From Paracoccus sp. MBLB3053 (GTDB taxonomy: Bacteria; Pseudomonadota; Alphaproteobacteria; Rhodobacterales; Rhodobacteraceae): a DNA stretch of 64,000 bases. A model generated the notes under the pieces. The model did no database searches and was not told the DNA's origin. It saw only the letters and a list, made by a program, of their open reading frames with translations. The translations under genes and the position numbers were made by a program. Positions 34,199 through 43,827 of the stretch are shown in pieces (the stretch's first letter is position 1; the number at the start of each line of letters is the position of its first letter). The DNA lies in the NCBI RefSeq assembly GCF_031822435.1, contig NZ_JAVQLW010000001.1:999501-1063500 (forward strand). The letters run 5' to 3'.

Positions 34199-35725
34199 TC
34201 AGAAGAAGCCCAGTTTCTGGGGCGAGTAGCTGACCAGCATGTTCTTGGTCTGCTGGTAGTGATCGAGCATCATCTTGTGGGTCTCGCGCCCGATGCCCGA
34301 CTGCTTGTAGCCGCCAAAGGCCGCATGGGCCGGATAGGCGTGGTAGCAGTTGGTCCAGACCCGGCCCGCCTTGATGCCGCGGCCCATGCGGAAGCAGGTA
34401 TTCGCGTCGCGAGACCAGACGCCCGCGCCAAGGCCGTAAAGCGTGTCATTGGCGATCTCGAGCGCCTCGGCTTCGGTCTTGAAGGTCGTGACCGAAACCA
34501 CGGGGCCAAAGATTTCCTCCTGGAAGATCCGCATCTTGTTGGTGCCGCGGAAGATCGTCGGCTCGATGTAGAAGCCCGAGGACAGCTCGCCGCCCAGATC
34601 GGCCGCCTTGCCGCCGGTCAGAACCTCGGCGCCTTCCTTCTTGCCGATATCGAGGTAGCTCAGGATCTTTTCCTTTTGCTCGCTCGAAGCCTGCGCGCCG
34701 ATCATCGTCGACAGGTCGCGCGGGTCGCCCTGCTTGATCGCCTTGGTACGGGCGACGGCGCGTTCCATGAAGCGGTCATAGATCGATTCTTGGATCAGCA
34801 CGCGCGACGGGCAGGTGCAGACCTCGCCCTGGTTCAGCGCGAACATGGCAAAGCCTTCCAGCGCCTTGTCGAAGAAATCGTCATCCTCGCGGGCGACGTC
34901 CTCGAAGAAGATGTTGGGGGATTTGCCGCCCAGCTCCAGCGTCACCGGGATCAGGTTTTCCGACGCATATTGCATGATCAGCCGGCCGGTGGTGGTTTCC
35001 CCGGTGAAAGCGATCTTCGCGATGCGCGGGGATGACGCCAGCGGCTTGCCGGCTTCCAGACCGAAGCCGTTGACGACGTTCAACACGCCCGGGGGCAGCA
35101 GATCGCCGATCAGGCTGGCCCAGACCATGATGGTGGCCGGGGTCTGCTCGGCCGGTTTCAGCACCACGCAGTTCCCCGCCGCCAGCGCCGGGGCAAGCTT
35201 CCAGCAGGCCATCAGCAGCGGGAAGTTCCACGGGATGATCTGGCCGACAACGCCCAGCGGCTCGTGGAAGTGATAGGCGATGGTGGTCGAGTCGATTTCG
35301 GAAATCGAGCCTTCCTGTGAACGCAGCACGCCCGCGAAATAGCGGAAATGGTCGATCGCCAGCGGAATGTCGGCGGCCATCGTTTCACGGATCGGCTTGC
35401 CGTTGTCCCAGGTTTCGGCGGTGGCGAGAAGTTCTAGGTTCGCCTCCATCCGGTCCGCGATCTTCAGCAGGATATTGGAACGCTCGGCAGCCGGAGTGTG
35501 GCCCCACTTGTCTTTGGCGGCATGGGCGGCATCCAGCGCCAGTTCGATGTCATCGGCGTTCGATCGGGCGATCTCGCCGATCTCGGCGCCAGTAATAGGC
35601 GTCGTGTTGGTGAAATACTTCCCGGATTTCGGGGCGACCCAATCGCCGCCGATAAAGTTGTCGTAACGCTTCGCAAAGGGCATCACGTTCACGCCCTTGA
35701 AGTCATGCGTCTGGTCGTTCGGCAT
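34199..35725 (-). CDS. Aldehyde dehydrogenase (AcoD/ExaC type)
   Basis: 508 residues. NAD-dependent oxidation of acetaldehyde-like aldehydes. Family marks: [44 protein letters not shown], catalytic Glu in [13 protein letters not shown] and the nucleophile Cys in [19 protein letters not shown] lies 5 nt before ATG 35725. It follows the AcoR-like regulator after 105 bp; that gap contains a 7-bp inverted repeat (ACCGGCT/AGCCGGT), a possible operator. Confidence 0.93.
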   Translation of the reverse strand: MPNDQTHDFKGVNVMPFAKRYDNFIGGDWVAPKSGKYFTNTTPITGAEIGEIARSNADDIELALDAAHAAKDKWGHTPAAERSNILLKIADRMEANLELLATAETWDNGKPIRETMAADIPLAIDHFRYFAGVLRSQEGSISEIDSTTIAYHFHEPLGVVGQIIPWNFPLLMACWKLAPALAAGNCVVLKPAEQTPATIMVWASLIGDLLPPGVLNVVNGFGLEAGKPLASSPRIAKIAFTGETTTGRLIMQYASENLIPVTLELGGKSPNIFFEDVAREDDDFFDKALEGFAMFALNQGEVCTCPSRVLIQESIYDRFMERAVARTKAIKQGDPRDLSTMIGAQASSEQKEKILSYLDIGKKEGAEVLTGGKAADLGGELSSGFYIEPTIFRGTNKMRIFQEEIFGPVVSVTTFKTEAEALEIANDTLYGLGAGVWSRDANTCFRMGRGIKAGRVWTNCYHAYPAHAAFGGYKQSGIGRETHKMMLDHYQQTKNMLVSYSPQKLGFF

Positions 35726-35830
35726 GGTTTCCTCCTGTCAGACCGGCTCCTCCAGCCGGTGCTGAGGGAAGCCTGTGACGGGGCGAAAGACAAATCAACG
35801 CGGGCTTCACGCCGCAGCGCGGAATGTGTT

Positions 35831-36805
35831 TCACCCCCGAGACAGTCGGCCGGGATTTTCGGAAATTCCCAACCGAGACATGCGCCGGTAAAGCGTCGCA
35901 CGGCCAACGCCAAGCGCGCGCGCCGCGGCCGAGACATTGCCTTCGGCCCGCGCAAGCGCCCGAATCACCGCGGCCCGCTCGGCCTTTTCGAAGCCCGTCG
36001 CCTCGTCCTCGCGTCCGAACAGGTCAGAGGCGGGGCGAGGGCGAAGCTGGCCTTCCTTTTCCAGCCCGAAGGCGCGGCGCGCGGCCCGGTTCGCGCCGAT
36101 GGCAAGATCGTCCTTGTCGACGGCGACAAGCAGCGTGGCGTCATCCGTGCCCTCGGCCTGTGCGGTGACGATGCGCGCGCCGGGGAACGAGGCGCGGAAA
36201 AAGCTGGCCTCGATCTGGCGGGCGCTCTGCGCGACCTGCGCGCCGATAAGGGCATTCCAGCGTTCGGCATGGTCCGAGCGCGCCGAGCTGACATCCAGCG
36301 CCGCGATCAACCGCCCGTCCGGTCCCCAGATCGGGGCGTCCATGCATGAGAGCCCGGTATTGCGGGCATAGAAATGTTCGTCGCGGTGGATCGTGACCTG
36401 CCGTCCTTCGGCAAGGCAGGTGCCGATCCCGTTGGTTCCCTCGGCTGCCTCGGACCAGTCGGCGCCGCTCCAAAGGCCCCAATCGCGAAAGGTCAGGGCA
36501 TCCGCGTCGCTTACGCGGTGCTCAAGGACGATCCCGGTGGCATCGGTCAAAAGCACGCTGCATCCGGTCGGGCAGACCAACTGAAACAGGTGGTCAAGCT
36601 GGGGCCGTGCCACTTCGATGAAGTCTTCCAGCGCATCGCAACGTTCGACCAGTTCACGCGAGGTGAGCTGGCGAACCCGGGGTGCGCGGGCCGGGTCAAG
36701 TCCGTGCTTCATCATCGAGCGCCGCCAGCTTGCCGCAAGGCGGGTGACGGCGCCGGGCGATTGTGACGCCTGCAGCACGCGATCCTCATGTCGGTGTTCG
36801 GGCAA
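35831..36805 (-). CDS. AcoR-like GAF/Fis transcriptional regulator without AAA+ domain
   Basis: 324 residues from a TTG with GGGAGG 5 nt upstream. The N-terminal half has the AcoR-type GAF sensor (LTDATGIVLEHRVSD, GADWSEAAEGTNGIGTCLAEGRQVTIHRDEHFYARNTGLSCMDAPIWGPDGRLIAALDVSS) and the C-terminus a Fis-type helix-turn-helix (ALARAEGNVSAAARALGVGRATLYRRMSRLGI). The sigma-54-activating ATPase domain normally between them is missing, so it cannot act as a sigma-54 activator. It sits directly ahead of the aldehyde/alcohol dehydrogenase genes and probably regulates them. Confidence 0.85.
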   Translation of the reverse strand: MPEHRHEDRVLQASQSPGAVTRLAASWRRSMMKHGLDPARAPRVRQLTSRELVERCDALEDFIEVARPQLDHLFQLVCPTGCSVLLTDATGIVLEHRVSDADALTFRDWGLWSGADWSEAAEGTNGIGTCLAEGRQVTIHRDEHFYARNTGLSCMDAPIWGPDGRLIAALDVSSARSDHAERWNALIGAQVAQSARQIEASFFRASFPGARIVTAQAEGTDDATLLVAVDKDDLAIGANRAARRAFGLEKEGQLRPRPASDLFGREDEATGFEKAERAAVIRALARAEGNVSAAARALGVGRATLYRRMSRLGISENPGRLSRG

Positions 36806-36901
36806 GGCTTCCTCCCTTCCTTACTCGATCCGCCGGATTATCGGGCGGCTTCCACATTGGGGCAAGCAATCCTTTCGCCTGCTCATGCGGTCGTGACCCG
36901 C

Positions 36902-39900
36902 TCAGGGCGTCACGGTGATGGTTCCGCCCTGGCTCCAGCCCCGGAATTCTGGCCGATACATGTCTTCGACGCTGGCGGCCGGATGGCGGAAGCTGCCGGC
37001 CGTGACGGCCCTGACGATATAGGCCAGGGTGAACGGCTCGTCCGTGATCCAGGTCAATGCGGCCGAGAAACGATCGGCACGGAATTCGGTCATCTCCGCC
37101 CCGGTCTGCCCGTCCAGCCAGTCGAGGGCCGAGATGTCGCCCGCACGCAGCAGGTTGGGATTGTCGATTTCCCATCCCGCAGGCAGCGGGTCGGTGATGA
37201 TGAGCCGTCCGCCGCCCTCGGTCTGGGGCGTGACCTCGATACGCACGACGATCCGCGTGCCGCGGGCAACGCTTGCCGGATCGATCGCTTCGCCCCCGGT
37301 CGTGAAATAGCTCCGCTCGATCCGGTAGCCCCGCCCGCCCGCCTGCGGAGGGGAAACGGGTTTGCCCGTCGCGGTCAGCGTCACCTCCAGCGGCTGGTCG
37401 CCGGGATTCGAGATGCTGGCATCGTCATCAGGAAGCTCTGCGATCGGTGCGGTCAGCGCCACGCCGTTCAGCGCCGCTGGCGGAACCGATCGCGACAGGG
37501 CAGCAGCCGCCAGGATCGTCCAGACCGATTCCTGCGTCGAAAGCGGGTTCCCCGCCTGCGCCGCGCGGTCGATCCGTTCCGCCAGATCCGAAGTCAGCGC
37601 GGTTTCGTCGATCGTCTGCGTCCTTGCCTCGGCGGCAAGAGCGAGAAGGGCCGCCCCATCGCGAAGCCGCGTACCGTAATCGGCGCGGAAGACATGGGCT
37701 TCATCCTGGCCCTGTTCCAGCAGCCGCGCGGCCTGCGCAAACAGCCGGTCTGCCCGAGCCTGATCGCCGTACGAGGCCAGCGCAGCGCCCAGATTGCCCG
37801 CAGCCATCGGGGTCGAGAACGCCGCCGCGGCCGTATCGGCATAATAGCGCAGGTCGCCGACGGTTGCCGCGCGTTCGCGCGCCAGAACCGCCAGCGCATA
37901 GGCGAGGGCCGCGTTCTCGTCCGGTGAAGCGGCGGTGGGGTCCATCGCGTAATTCGAGCGGTTGCGCAGGTTGTCGATGGCCAGCCGGAAGGCCTTGTCC
38001 GGGACCTGGTATCCCGCGCTGCGGGCGCGCGACAGGAAATCCGTGACATAGGCTTCAAGCCAGAGATCGCCCGAATCCGCCCGCCAAAGGCCAAACCCGC
38101 CATTCGCGCCCTGACGTGTCAGGATCTGGGCAATCGCGCGCTGAACGTTTTCTTCGGTCGCGCCGCCATCGACCCCTTCCAATGCGGAAAGTCCTGCAGC
38201 GTAGAGCAAGGGCATCGCCCCCGAGGTCAGTTGCTCGGTGCAGCCATAGGGATAGCGGGCAAGCCGGGTCAGGGCTCCGGCCACGTCGAGTCGCGCATAG
38301 GGACCGACCGCCGCGCTCAGCACTGCCCCCGGCGAAAGCGAAGCGGTCAGTTCGGGGGGCAGGGTGACGCTTTGTCCCGGACCGATGGTCATTCGCTCAT
38401 GGCGCTGGATGTCGGTCTCGTTCAGCGAAACGGGAAGGGTGATGTCCTTGGTAAGACCCATGCCGTCAGGCGTCGTCAGCGTCAGGCGCAGGTTCGCCCG
38501 CCCTTGGGCATCGCTGGCCGAGACGGGTATCCGAAGCAAGCTTTCGTCCTTGTCGTTCAGCGTCACGCTGTCGGATGGCAGGCTGGTCGTCAGGGGGGCA
38601 TCGCCGCCCGTCTGTTCAAGGGCGAGCCTCATTTCTCCGCCCGGACCCGAAGCATGGGTCAGGCGCAGACCGATCTCGGCCTGGTCTCCCGGCGCAAGGA
38701 ATGCGGGCGCTGTTACAGTCATCACCACCGGATCGCGCACGAGAACCGATGCGTTCGCCTGACCGACGCCATTTTCGGACCAAAGGACGGCCATCACGCG
38801 TATTTCGCCGTTGAAATCTCCGATCGGCACCTCGACCGTCGCCGTTCCATCCTCGCCCAGCGTCAGCGGGCCCGAGAACCAGCTCATCAGCTCTTCGGTG
38901 GGTGGAGGGGCTGCGGTGTTCGAATTCATGGCATCGCCGCCCTCGCGCAGCGCACCGTCCGGCGCGCCCGTGGACAGGATCAGCCGCCCGTACAGGTCGC
39001 GCAGGCCGACCCCCAGCCGACGCTGGCCAAAGTAGTGCTGGGACGGGTCCGGCGGGTTGAAACGCGTCAGGTTCAGGATGCCCTGATCGACCGCCGCGAC
39101 CGTGGCGTGGACCTTGGCGCCAGCGGCGCCCTCGAGCTTCAATGTCACGGGGACCGTTCCGCGCGGGCGGGTCTCGGTCGGCAGGTCGAGCGAGGCGACA
39201 AGCTGGCCTTCTCCCGGATCGACGGCGGCATGGGCCAGGCCTAGGGCTCGGACAGGCAACCGGTTGCCCGCCGCCACATCTCGGACCGGGCGCAGCGCGC
39301 TTACGGTGACATAGACGCCCGAGCCCCATGCATCCGTCACCGGAAGTTCGACCGTGTTCTCTCCCTCTCGCAGTTCGACGGGCTGCAACGCCACCAGCCG
39401 GTTCGACAGGACAGAGACGAGCCCGGTTCCGTCGGACCGCGCCACGATCTTAACGCGCGCCGTTTCGCCGCTGCGATAGGCGGGCTTGTCGAGCACGACC
39501 TGCAGCCGGTCGGGCGTGGGACTTCCGGCTTCCGCAACGGCGCCCCAGCCGGCATGGAAGGTAACAGAGCTTTCCCCGCCCTTGCCCGAAGCTGGCTCGG
39601 CCACCAGTTCATATTGACCCCATTCGACAGGGACGGTGATCGCGGCCGGTTGAGCTCCGGGTTCGGCCACGCCTTCGGTCACGCGCCGGCGTGTCGTGAT
39701 CGGCTCCCAATTCCATGCGCCGTCCAGCGAATACCATTGGTAATCCGTGTCGATCCTGTTCAGCACCCAGCGCAGCGGAGTCGCCACTGGCTGAAGTTCC
39801 GGGCCGATGGCGACGAAAGCGAAACGCGCTTCGGCATTTTCGGAAACGGTTTCTCCTTCGAAAAGCGGCCGAATGCCGATGACCGGCTCGTCTGGCATGA

Positions 39901-42406
39901 CAGTTCGGGATTCGGTTCTTTCGACCGGGCGGCCCGCGCCTTCGCGAATATCCAGAACGACTTCAGCCTCGACAGGGTGGGGGCCAAGCTCGGCCGCCGA
40001 AGGAAGCGCTGCCGTCAGGCTGTAATTCCCCTGCGCATCCGTCACGCCAGCCGGAATGGTTCTGATGACCGGTTGGGACTCGTCGTCCTCGCGTCCGAAC
40101 TGGTAGCCGGGAAAACTGTCCAGGCTGCGGGTCGGCGCGATGCGGAGCTGGGCTTCGACTGGCAGGTTCGCGGCCGGGGCACCAAACAGCCAATGCGCAC
40201 TCAGCGACAAGGTCAGATCGCCACCTGCCTTTACCGGACCTTCGGGAAGGGAGGGCGTGAAGTCGATCCGCTCGGGCAGGAAATCCTCGACCAGAAGCCG
40301 GGCGGTCGCCAGTGCCGGGCCGTCGGCCGCTGTCCGCAGTTCCATGCGCCATGTTCCCCGTGGCGCATTCCCGGGGATCGACCAGCTTGCGGTTCCACCT
40401 CCGGCACCCGCAGCGGTTGGGGCGATGCGGGCGTGTTCGACCCCGTCCGGCCGCAGGATGACGGCCGTCAGGGGCAGGCCAACAAGCGCCCGGCCATCCG
40501 CATCACGGGCAATGAAAGTTGCATTGACGGTTTCGCCCACCCGATATGCGCCGCGATCCGTCGTCAGGAAAAGGTCGATCGGGGGGGCAGGGGGCTGGCC
40601 CTCGACGCCGCGGTCGGAAAGGTCGAATTCCGGCTCGGCCAGGGACAGGAAAGCCATGTCCAGCGGGACGCGATCCGGGCCCTGGCCGTCCCAGGACGTG
40701 ACCGTGACCAGCGCCGGTTCGGCCCCGCCGCTGCCAAGACTGAGGCCCGGAGGAAAATGCGCAATGCCTTCTGCATCGGTCCGTGCCCTTGCAAGGACCT
40801 CGTTCGACCTGCTGACCATCGCGACCTCGACCCCCGGCTTGGGCGACACATCCCGAAGGCTTCGAACGGCAACGGTCAACCCGTCCGTGCCCGAATAGGT
40901 CGAAATCCCGAAATCCGAGATCACGAACCATTGGGTCGCGAGCCCGGTTTCGTCGGGGTCACGATCGGCGACCCCCGCCTCCAGAATGTAGATGCCGGGT
41001 TCAAGCGGCCCCGCCGCTGCCGGGATGGCAAGGCTTGTCGTCAGCTCCCGGTTCAGGGCGGGCTGCCCGACCGGCTTGGCGACCTCGGCCGTTCCTTGCC
41101 AGATCTCGCGCGCCATGCGCTCCGAGAAATAGCCGCTGCGCCAACTGTCGAGCGGCTTGGCGAACATGTCTTCGGTCATGGCGCGGATCAGGTTGCGATC
41201 CGAAATCCGCAGCAGTTTCAGATCGACCCGGTCGGCATTGATCGTGACCATCGACAGACGCTGGTCGCCCGATGCGGGCAGGATATAGGCCCTGCCCGGA
41301 AAGCGCACTTCCGGTGAGCGGTCCCGAACATAGCCGCGAAGGTTGACGTCGCGGGCAAGGGTTTCGCCATCTGCCGAGGGCAGACCGCTGCGCAGGGTCA
41401 AGGTGATCTCCTGCCCATGCGCGAGACCGGCGACGCAAAGCTCGCTTCCTTCGGCCTCGACCGTCAGATCGCCCGGCGGAAGACGCAGGAAGCTGGAATA
41501 GTCGCGACCCTTGGCGAGATCGCGCGACATGATGGCGCAGAAGCGGGGCAGCCGCCCCTCGGATTCGACCTCGGTGTCAGTCACGCGAAACCCGTTGCGG
41601 ATCTCGGATTCCGACAAGGCGGCGGCAATCTCAGCGTCTCCGGGCGAAAGCTCGGCAGCCAGCCGCAAAGCGCCCAATGCGTCACGGCCCCGGTTGAGCC
41701 TTTCAAACGCCATGGCGAGCCATGACAGCGCGCGCCCCGAGACTGCGTCGCTATCGGCCCGCAGATAACCGTTGATCGCCATCGACGCGATCGAGGCCGA
41801 AGCGTCCCGGTCATCGGAATCGCTGGTATAAAGCATCAGCCGCGCAAGATTGGTCCAATCCTCGGCGCGGTCCTTGGCCGCCACGGCATGGGACATCAGG
41901 CGGGCAGCGGCAGGAAGGTCTCCGGCTGCCTCGGCTTCCGCAGAGCCGGAAAGCGGGTCGCCCACCGCGACGGGCGGGTTCATCGCGGGCAGCGTCCTTG
42001 CCTGAAGCAGCGCGGCGTTCAGATCCGCCGGCACAAGGAAGCTGGCGGCATCGGCTCGTCTGGCAGCGCGCGACAGTGCCTCGGGCCCGGTGGGAACCAC
42101 CTGCCCTGACAAGGCTCCGGAAAATGGGGTCGCGGCGGCGGCCTCCTGGCCCTTCGGAAAGCAGGAACGGGCGTTCTGATTATAGGTCAGGGCGCGGCAT
42201 TGCGGGTCGGCCAGACAGGCCTGGATACAGGCTTGCAGCGTGGTGTCGAAAATGCGTCCCAGATCACCTCCGGGTCGATCGGTGTCCGGCTCGAGTTCCA
42301 GCCGCGAAGGTGGAATCGGCGCATCCTGCCCCTGAGCGGGAAGCGCCGCCAACAACCCCAGGGTCATGGCTGCGGGGACAAGCCGATGCCAGAAGTTCTG
42401 CGCCAT
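36902..42406 (-). CDS. Bacterial alpha-2-macroglobulin with N-terminal PAN domain
   Basis: 1834 residues, a normal size for the family. Signal peptide (residues 1-26), a PAN/apple domain (about residues 50-90, CIQACLADPQCRALTYNQNARSCFPK pattern), a helical region, MG domains including VDLFLTTDRGAYRVGETV-like DLFLTTDRGAYRVGETVNATF, the A2M bait/ANA region (ELMSWFSGPLTLGEDGTATVEVPIGDFNGEIRVMAVLW) and the thioester motif CTEQ at residues 1389-1392. Such proteins trap proteases in the periplasm via the reactive thioester. They are often next to pbpC; no pbpC is in this window. Single gene. Confidence 0.93.
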   Translation of the reverse strand: MAQNFWHRLVPAAMTLGLLAALPAQGQDAPIPPSRLELEPDTDRPGGDLGRIFDTTLQACIQACLADPQCRALTYNQNARSCFPKGQEAAAATPFSGALSGQVVPTGPEALSRAARRADAASFLVPADLNAALLQARTLPAMNPPVAVGDPLSGSAEAEAAGDLPAAARLMSHAVAAKDRAEDWTNLARLMLYTSDSDDRDASASIASMAINGYLRADSDAVSGRALSWLAMAFERLNRGRDALGALRLAAELSPGDAEIAAALSESEIRNGFRVTDTEVESEGRLPRFCAIMSRDLAKGRDYSSFLRLPPGDLTVEAEGSELCVAGLAHGQEITLTLRSGLPSADGETLARDVNLRGYVRDRSPEVRFPGRAYILPASGDQRLSMVTINADRVDLKLLRISDRNLIRAMTEDMFAKPLDSWRSGYFSERMAREIWQGTAEVAKPVGQPALNRELTTSLAIPAAAGPLEPGIYILEAGVADRDPDETGLATQWFVISDFGISTYSGTDGLTVAVRSLRDVSPKPGVEVAMVSRSNEVLARARTDAEGIAHFPPGLSLGSGGAEPALVTVTSWDGQGPDRVPLDMAFLSLAEPEFDLSDRGVEGQPPAPPIDLFLTTDRGAYRVGETVNATFIARDADGRALVGLPLTAVILRPDGVEHARIAPTAAGAGGGTASWSIPGNAPRGTWRMELRTAADGPALATARLLVEDFLPERIDFTPSLPEGPVKAGGDLTLSLSAHWLFGAPAANLPVEAQLRIAPTRSLDSFPGYQFGREDDESQPVIRTIPAGVTDAQGNYSLTAALPSAAELGPHPVEAEVVLDIREGAGRPVERTESRTVMPDEPVIGIRPLFEGETVSENAEARFAFVAIGPELQPVATPLRWVLNRIDTDYQWYSLDGAWNWEPITTRRRVTEGVAEPGAQPAAITVPVEWGQYELVAEPASGKGGESSVTFHAGWGAVAEAGSPTPDRLQVVLDKPAYRSGETARVKIVARSDGTGLVSVLSNRLVALQPVELREGENTVELPVTDAWGSGVYVTVSALRPVRDVAAGNRLPVRALGLAHAAVDPGEGQLVASLDLPTETRPRGTVPVTLKLEGAAGAKVHATVAAVDQGILNLTRFNPPDPSQHYFGQRRLGVGLRDLYGRLILSTGAPDGALREGGDAMNSNTAAPPPTEELMSWFSGPLTLGEDGTATVEVPIGDFNGEIRVMAVLWSENGVGQANASVLVRDPVVMTVTAPAFLAPGDQAEIGLRLTHASGPGGEMRLALEQTGGDAPLTTSLPSDSVTLNDKDESLLRIPVSASDAQGRANLRLTLTTPDGMGLTKDITLPVSLNETDIQRHERMTIGPGQSVTLPPELTASLSPGAVLSAAVGPYARLDVAGALTRLARYPYGCTEQLTSGAMPLLYAAGLSALEGVDGGATEENVQRAIAQILTRQGANGGFGLWRADSGDLWLEAYVTDFLSRARSAGYQVPDKAFRLAIDNLRNRSNYAMDPTAASPDENAALAYALAVLARERAATVGDLRYYADTAAAAFSTPMAAGNLGAALASYGDQARADRLFAQAARLLEQGQDEAHVFRADYGTRLRDGAALLALAAEARTQTIDETALTSDLAERIDRAAQAGNPLSTQESVWTILAAAALSRSVPPAALNGVALTAPIAELPDDDASISNPGDQPLEVTLTATGKPVSPPQAGGRGYRIERSYFTTGGEAIDPASVARGTRIVVRIEVTPQTEGGGRLIITDPLPAGWEIDNPNLLRAGDISALDWLDGQTGAEMTEFRADRFSAALTWITDEPFTLAYIVRAVTAGSFRHPAASVEDMYRPEFRGWSQGGTITVTP

Positions 42407-42464
42407 GATATCCCTCCACTCCGCGACGACAGGGTGGCATCGTGGCAGCGGTCAGGCAACCGGC

Positions 42465-43523
42465 CTATTCCCATTCCAGTTGCGAATAGGCTGTCGCGGC
42501 ATTGCGGGCCGAGATTGCGTCGAAGTCGACCCAGCCTTCGGCATGAGACTTCATCATCACGACGATGGCGGGGATGGCCTGGGAAAGCGGCATTCCACCG
42601 GATACGGCCTTGCGTGTCGCGTCGCGCAGCGCGTCGAAATAGCCGGCTTCGGGCGCGACGGCTTCGTCCCAGGTTTTCGCGATCGGGCCGTGGCCCGGGA
42701 TGATCATGCTGGGGGCAGGTTCGGGTGGCCCGGCGTTGATCCATTCCTGCCAACCCTTCAAAGAACCGTCGATGGAAGGCGTCAGGCCGCGAAACACCAG
42801 ATCGCCCGTGAACAGTGCGCCCGATTCGCTGTCCCGCACCACAAGATCGTTGTCGGTATGCGCGGTCGGCTGCGGCGTGACCGTCAGTTCGGTTCCACCC
42901 AGCGCGATGATCGTTTCGCTGTCGATCGTCTGGTCCACCGGCGCGATATGCGTGCCCAGGAATGCCAGCGGGCCGATCTGGTCCGGGACCGAGATCATCC
43001 ATGCGGCGGTTCGGCGCGCCACGGCCTCGGGCAGCGCGGAATGGGCCAGGATGGTCGCCCCTGCCTCGGCGAAGACCTCGGCACCCATGATGTGATCGGG
43101 ATGCATATGGGTCAGGATCAGATGGCTGACCGGACGATCCGTCAGGCGGCGAATGGTGGCATAAAGCGCCTCGCCTTCTGCCCTGCTTCCGCCCGCGTCG
43201 ATGACCGCGACCGTATCGCCGATGATAAAGGCAAGATTGGCGATACGCCCCTGATTTTCCCGCGTCATCTGGGCAATTTCGCCCTGCCGGAAATAGACGC
43301 CGTCGGCGATTTCCTGAACATCGAATGCCGGAAGGGATGCAGTTTCGACACAATTGGCCATGCTGCCCTTCAACTCGGGATGTCGGGCAAGCCAGTCGCG
43401 CGCGATGGGCTCTGCCCTGTTGTGGCAATCCTCTTTGGTGGGGGCATCGGCGGCGGGCAGAAGGCGTTGCGAGCAGATTTCGGGGTCATTGGCGAGACAT
43501 GCAGCCAGAACCAGATGAAACAA
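42465..43523 (-). CDS. Quinoprotein relay system zinc metallohydrolase (MBL fold)
   Basis: 352 residues from a TTG start at 43523 with AAGGAG 7 nt upstream; no ATG is near. The product begins with FHLVLAACLANDPEICSQRLLP and a DW-type stretch, then the metallo-beta-lactamase domain: DAGGSRAEGEALY, HMHPDHIMGAEVF (zinc motif HxHxDH), TGDLVFRG and IIPGHGP. The fusion of an N-terminal Cys-bearing segment with an MBL domain beside pqq genes fits the group named quinoprotein relay zinc metallohydrolase 2. Divergent from pqqA; function in PQQ handling is proposed, not proven. Confidence 0.82.
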   Translation of the reverse strand: MFHLVLAACLANDPEICSQRLLPAADAPTKEDCHNRAEPIARDWLARHPELKGSMANCVETASLPAFDVQEIADGVYFRQGEIAQMTRENQGRIANLAFIIGDTVAVIDAGGSRAEGEALYATIRRLTDRPVSHLILTHMHPDHIMGAEVFAEAGATILAHSALPEAVARRTAAWMISVPDQIGPLAFLGTHIAPVDQTIDSETIIALGGTELTVTPQPTAHTDNDLVVRDSESGALFTGDLVFRGLTPSIDGSLKGWQEWINAGPPEPAPSMIIPGHGPIAKTWDEAVAPEAGYFDALRDATRKAVSGGMPLSQAIPAIVVMMKSHAEGWVDFDAISARNAATAYSQLEWE

Positions 43524-43600
43524 CCGCCGTCTCCTTCGTTTGCCCGGCGGATCAGGGTAACATGGCTGCTCTGCCAGCACCATCTAAGACCTTTGGCGGG

Positions 43601-43628
43601 TTGACTGAAACCGTCATGGGCATAGCAT
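43601..43628 (+). promoter_or_regulatory. Candidate pqqA promoter
   Basis: TTGACT (43601-43606), a 16-bp spacer and TAGCAT (43623-43628) lie 43-70 bp before the pqqA start. This matches a sigma-70 promoter with a good -35 and a moderate -10. By eye only. Confidence 0.4.
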
Positions 43629-43670
43629 CAGAACGTCCGATGACACGGGCGAAACGAGGAGGAGGAACTC

Positions 43671-43763
43671 ATGGCTTGGAAGAAACCCGCGCTGAAGGAA
43701 ATCTCCTGCGGCATGGAAATCAACATGTATGCACCGGCCGAGGACGAGCCGGTTCTGTTCTGA
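43671..43763 (+). CDS. pqqA: PQQ precursor peptide PqqA
   Basis: 30 residues, the peptide from which pyrroloquinoline quinone is made. The reactive pair is Glu16 and Tyr20 in MEINMY, the same E-x-x-x-Y spacing as in known PqqA; the N-terminus MAWKKPALKEISCG is also family-like. A long purine-rich site (AGGAGGAGG, 43658-43666) precedes the ATG. PqqE links the two side chains after PqqD presents the peptide. A hairpin follows before pqqB. Confidence 0.96.
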   Translation: MAWKKPALKEISCGMEINMYAPAEDEPVLF

Positions 43764-43784
43764 ACTGACGTCGACCTGAACCGG

Positions 43785-43806
43785 CCGGTCCCCGGAGCGG
43801 GGCCGG
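43785..43806 (+). terminator. Hairpin between pqqA and pqqB, possible attenuator
   Basis: CCGG-T-CCCC pairs with GGGG-CCGG with one bulged T and a 5-base loop. No T-run follows, so it is not a classical terminator. It could raise pqqA mRNA over the downstream genes, as excess pqqA transcript has been described in methylotrophs; that role here is inference. Confidence 0.4.
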
Positions 43807-43827
43807 TCGTGCCATGAAACCGTGACC

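Noticed and set aside
33515..35035. 506-codon open frame antisense to adhP and the aldehyde dehydrogenase
   Set aside because: Shadow of two well-supported dehydrogenases.
39554..41317. 587-codon open frame antisense to the alpha-2-macroglobulin
   Set aside because: No domain; low-complexity Arg/Gly/Pro content; the macroglobulin frame has clear motifs throughout.
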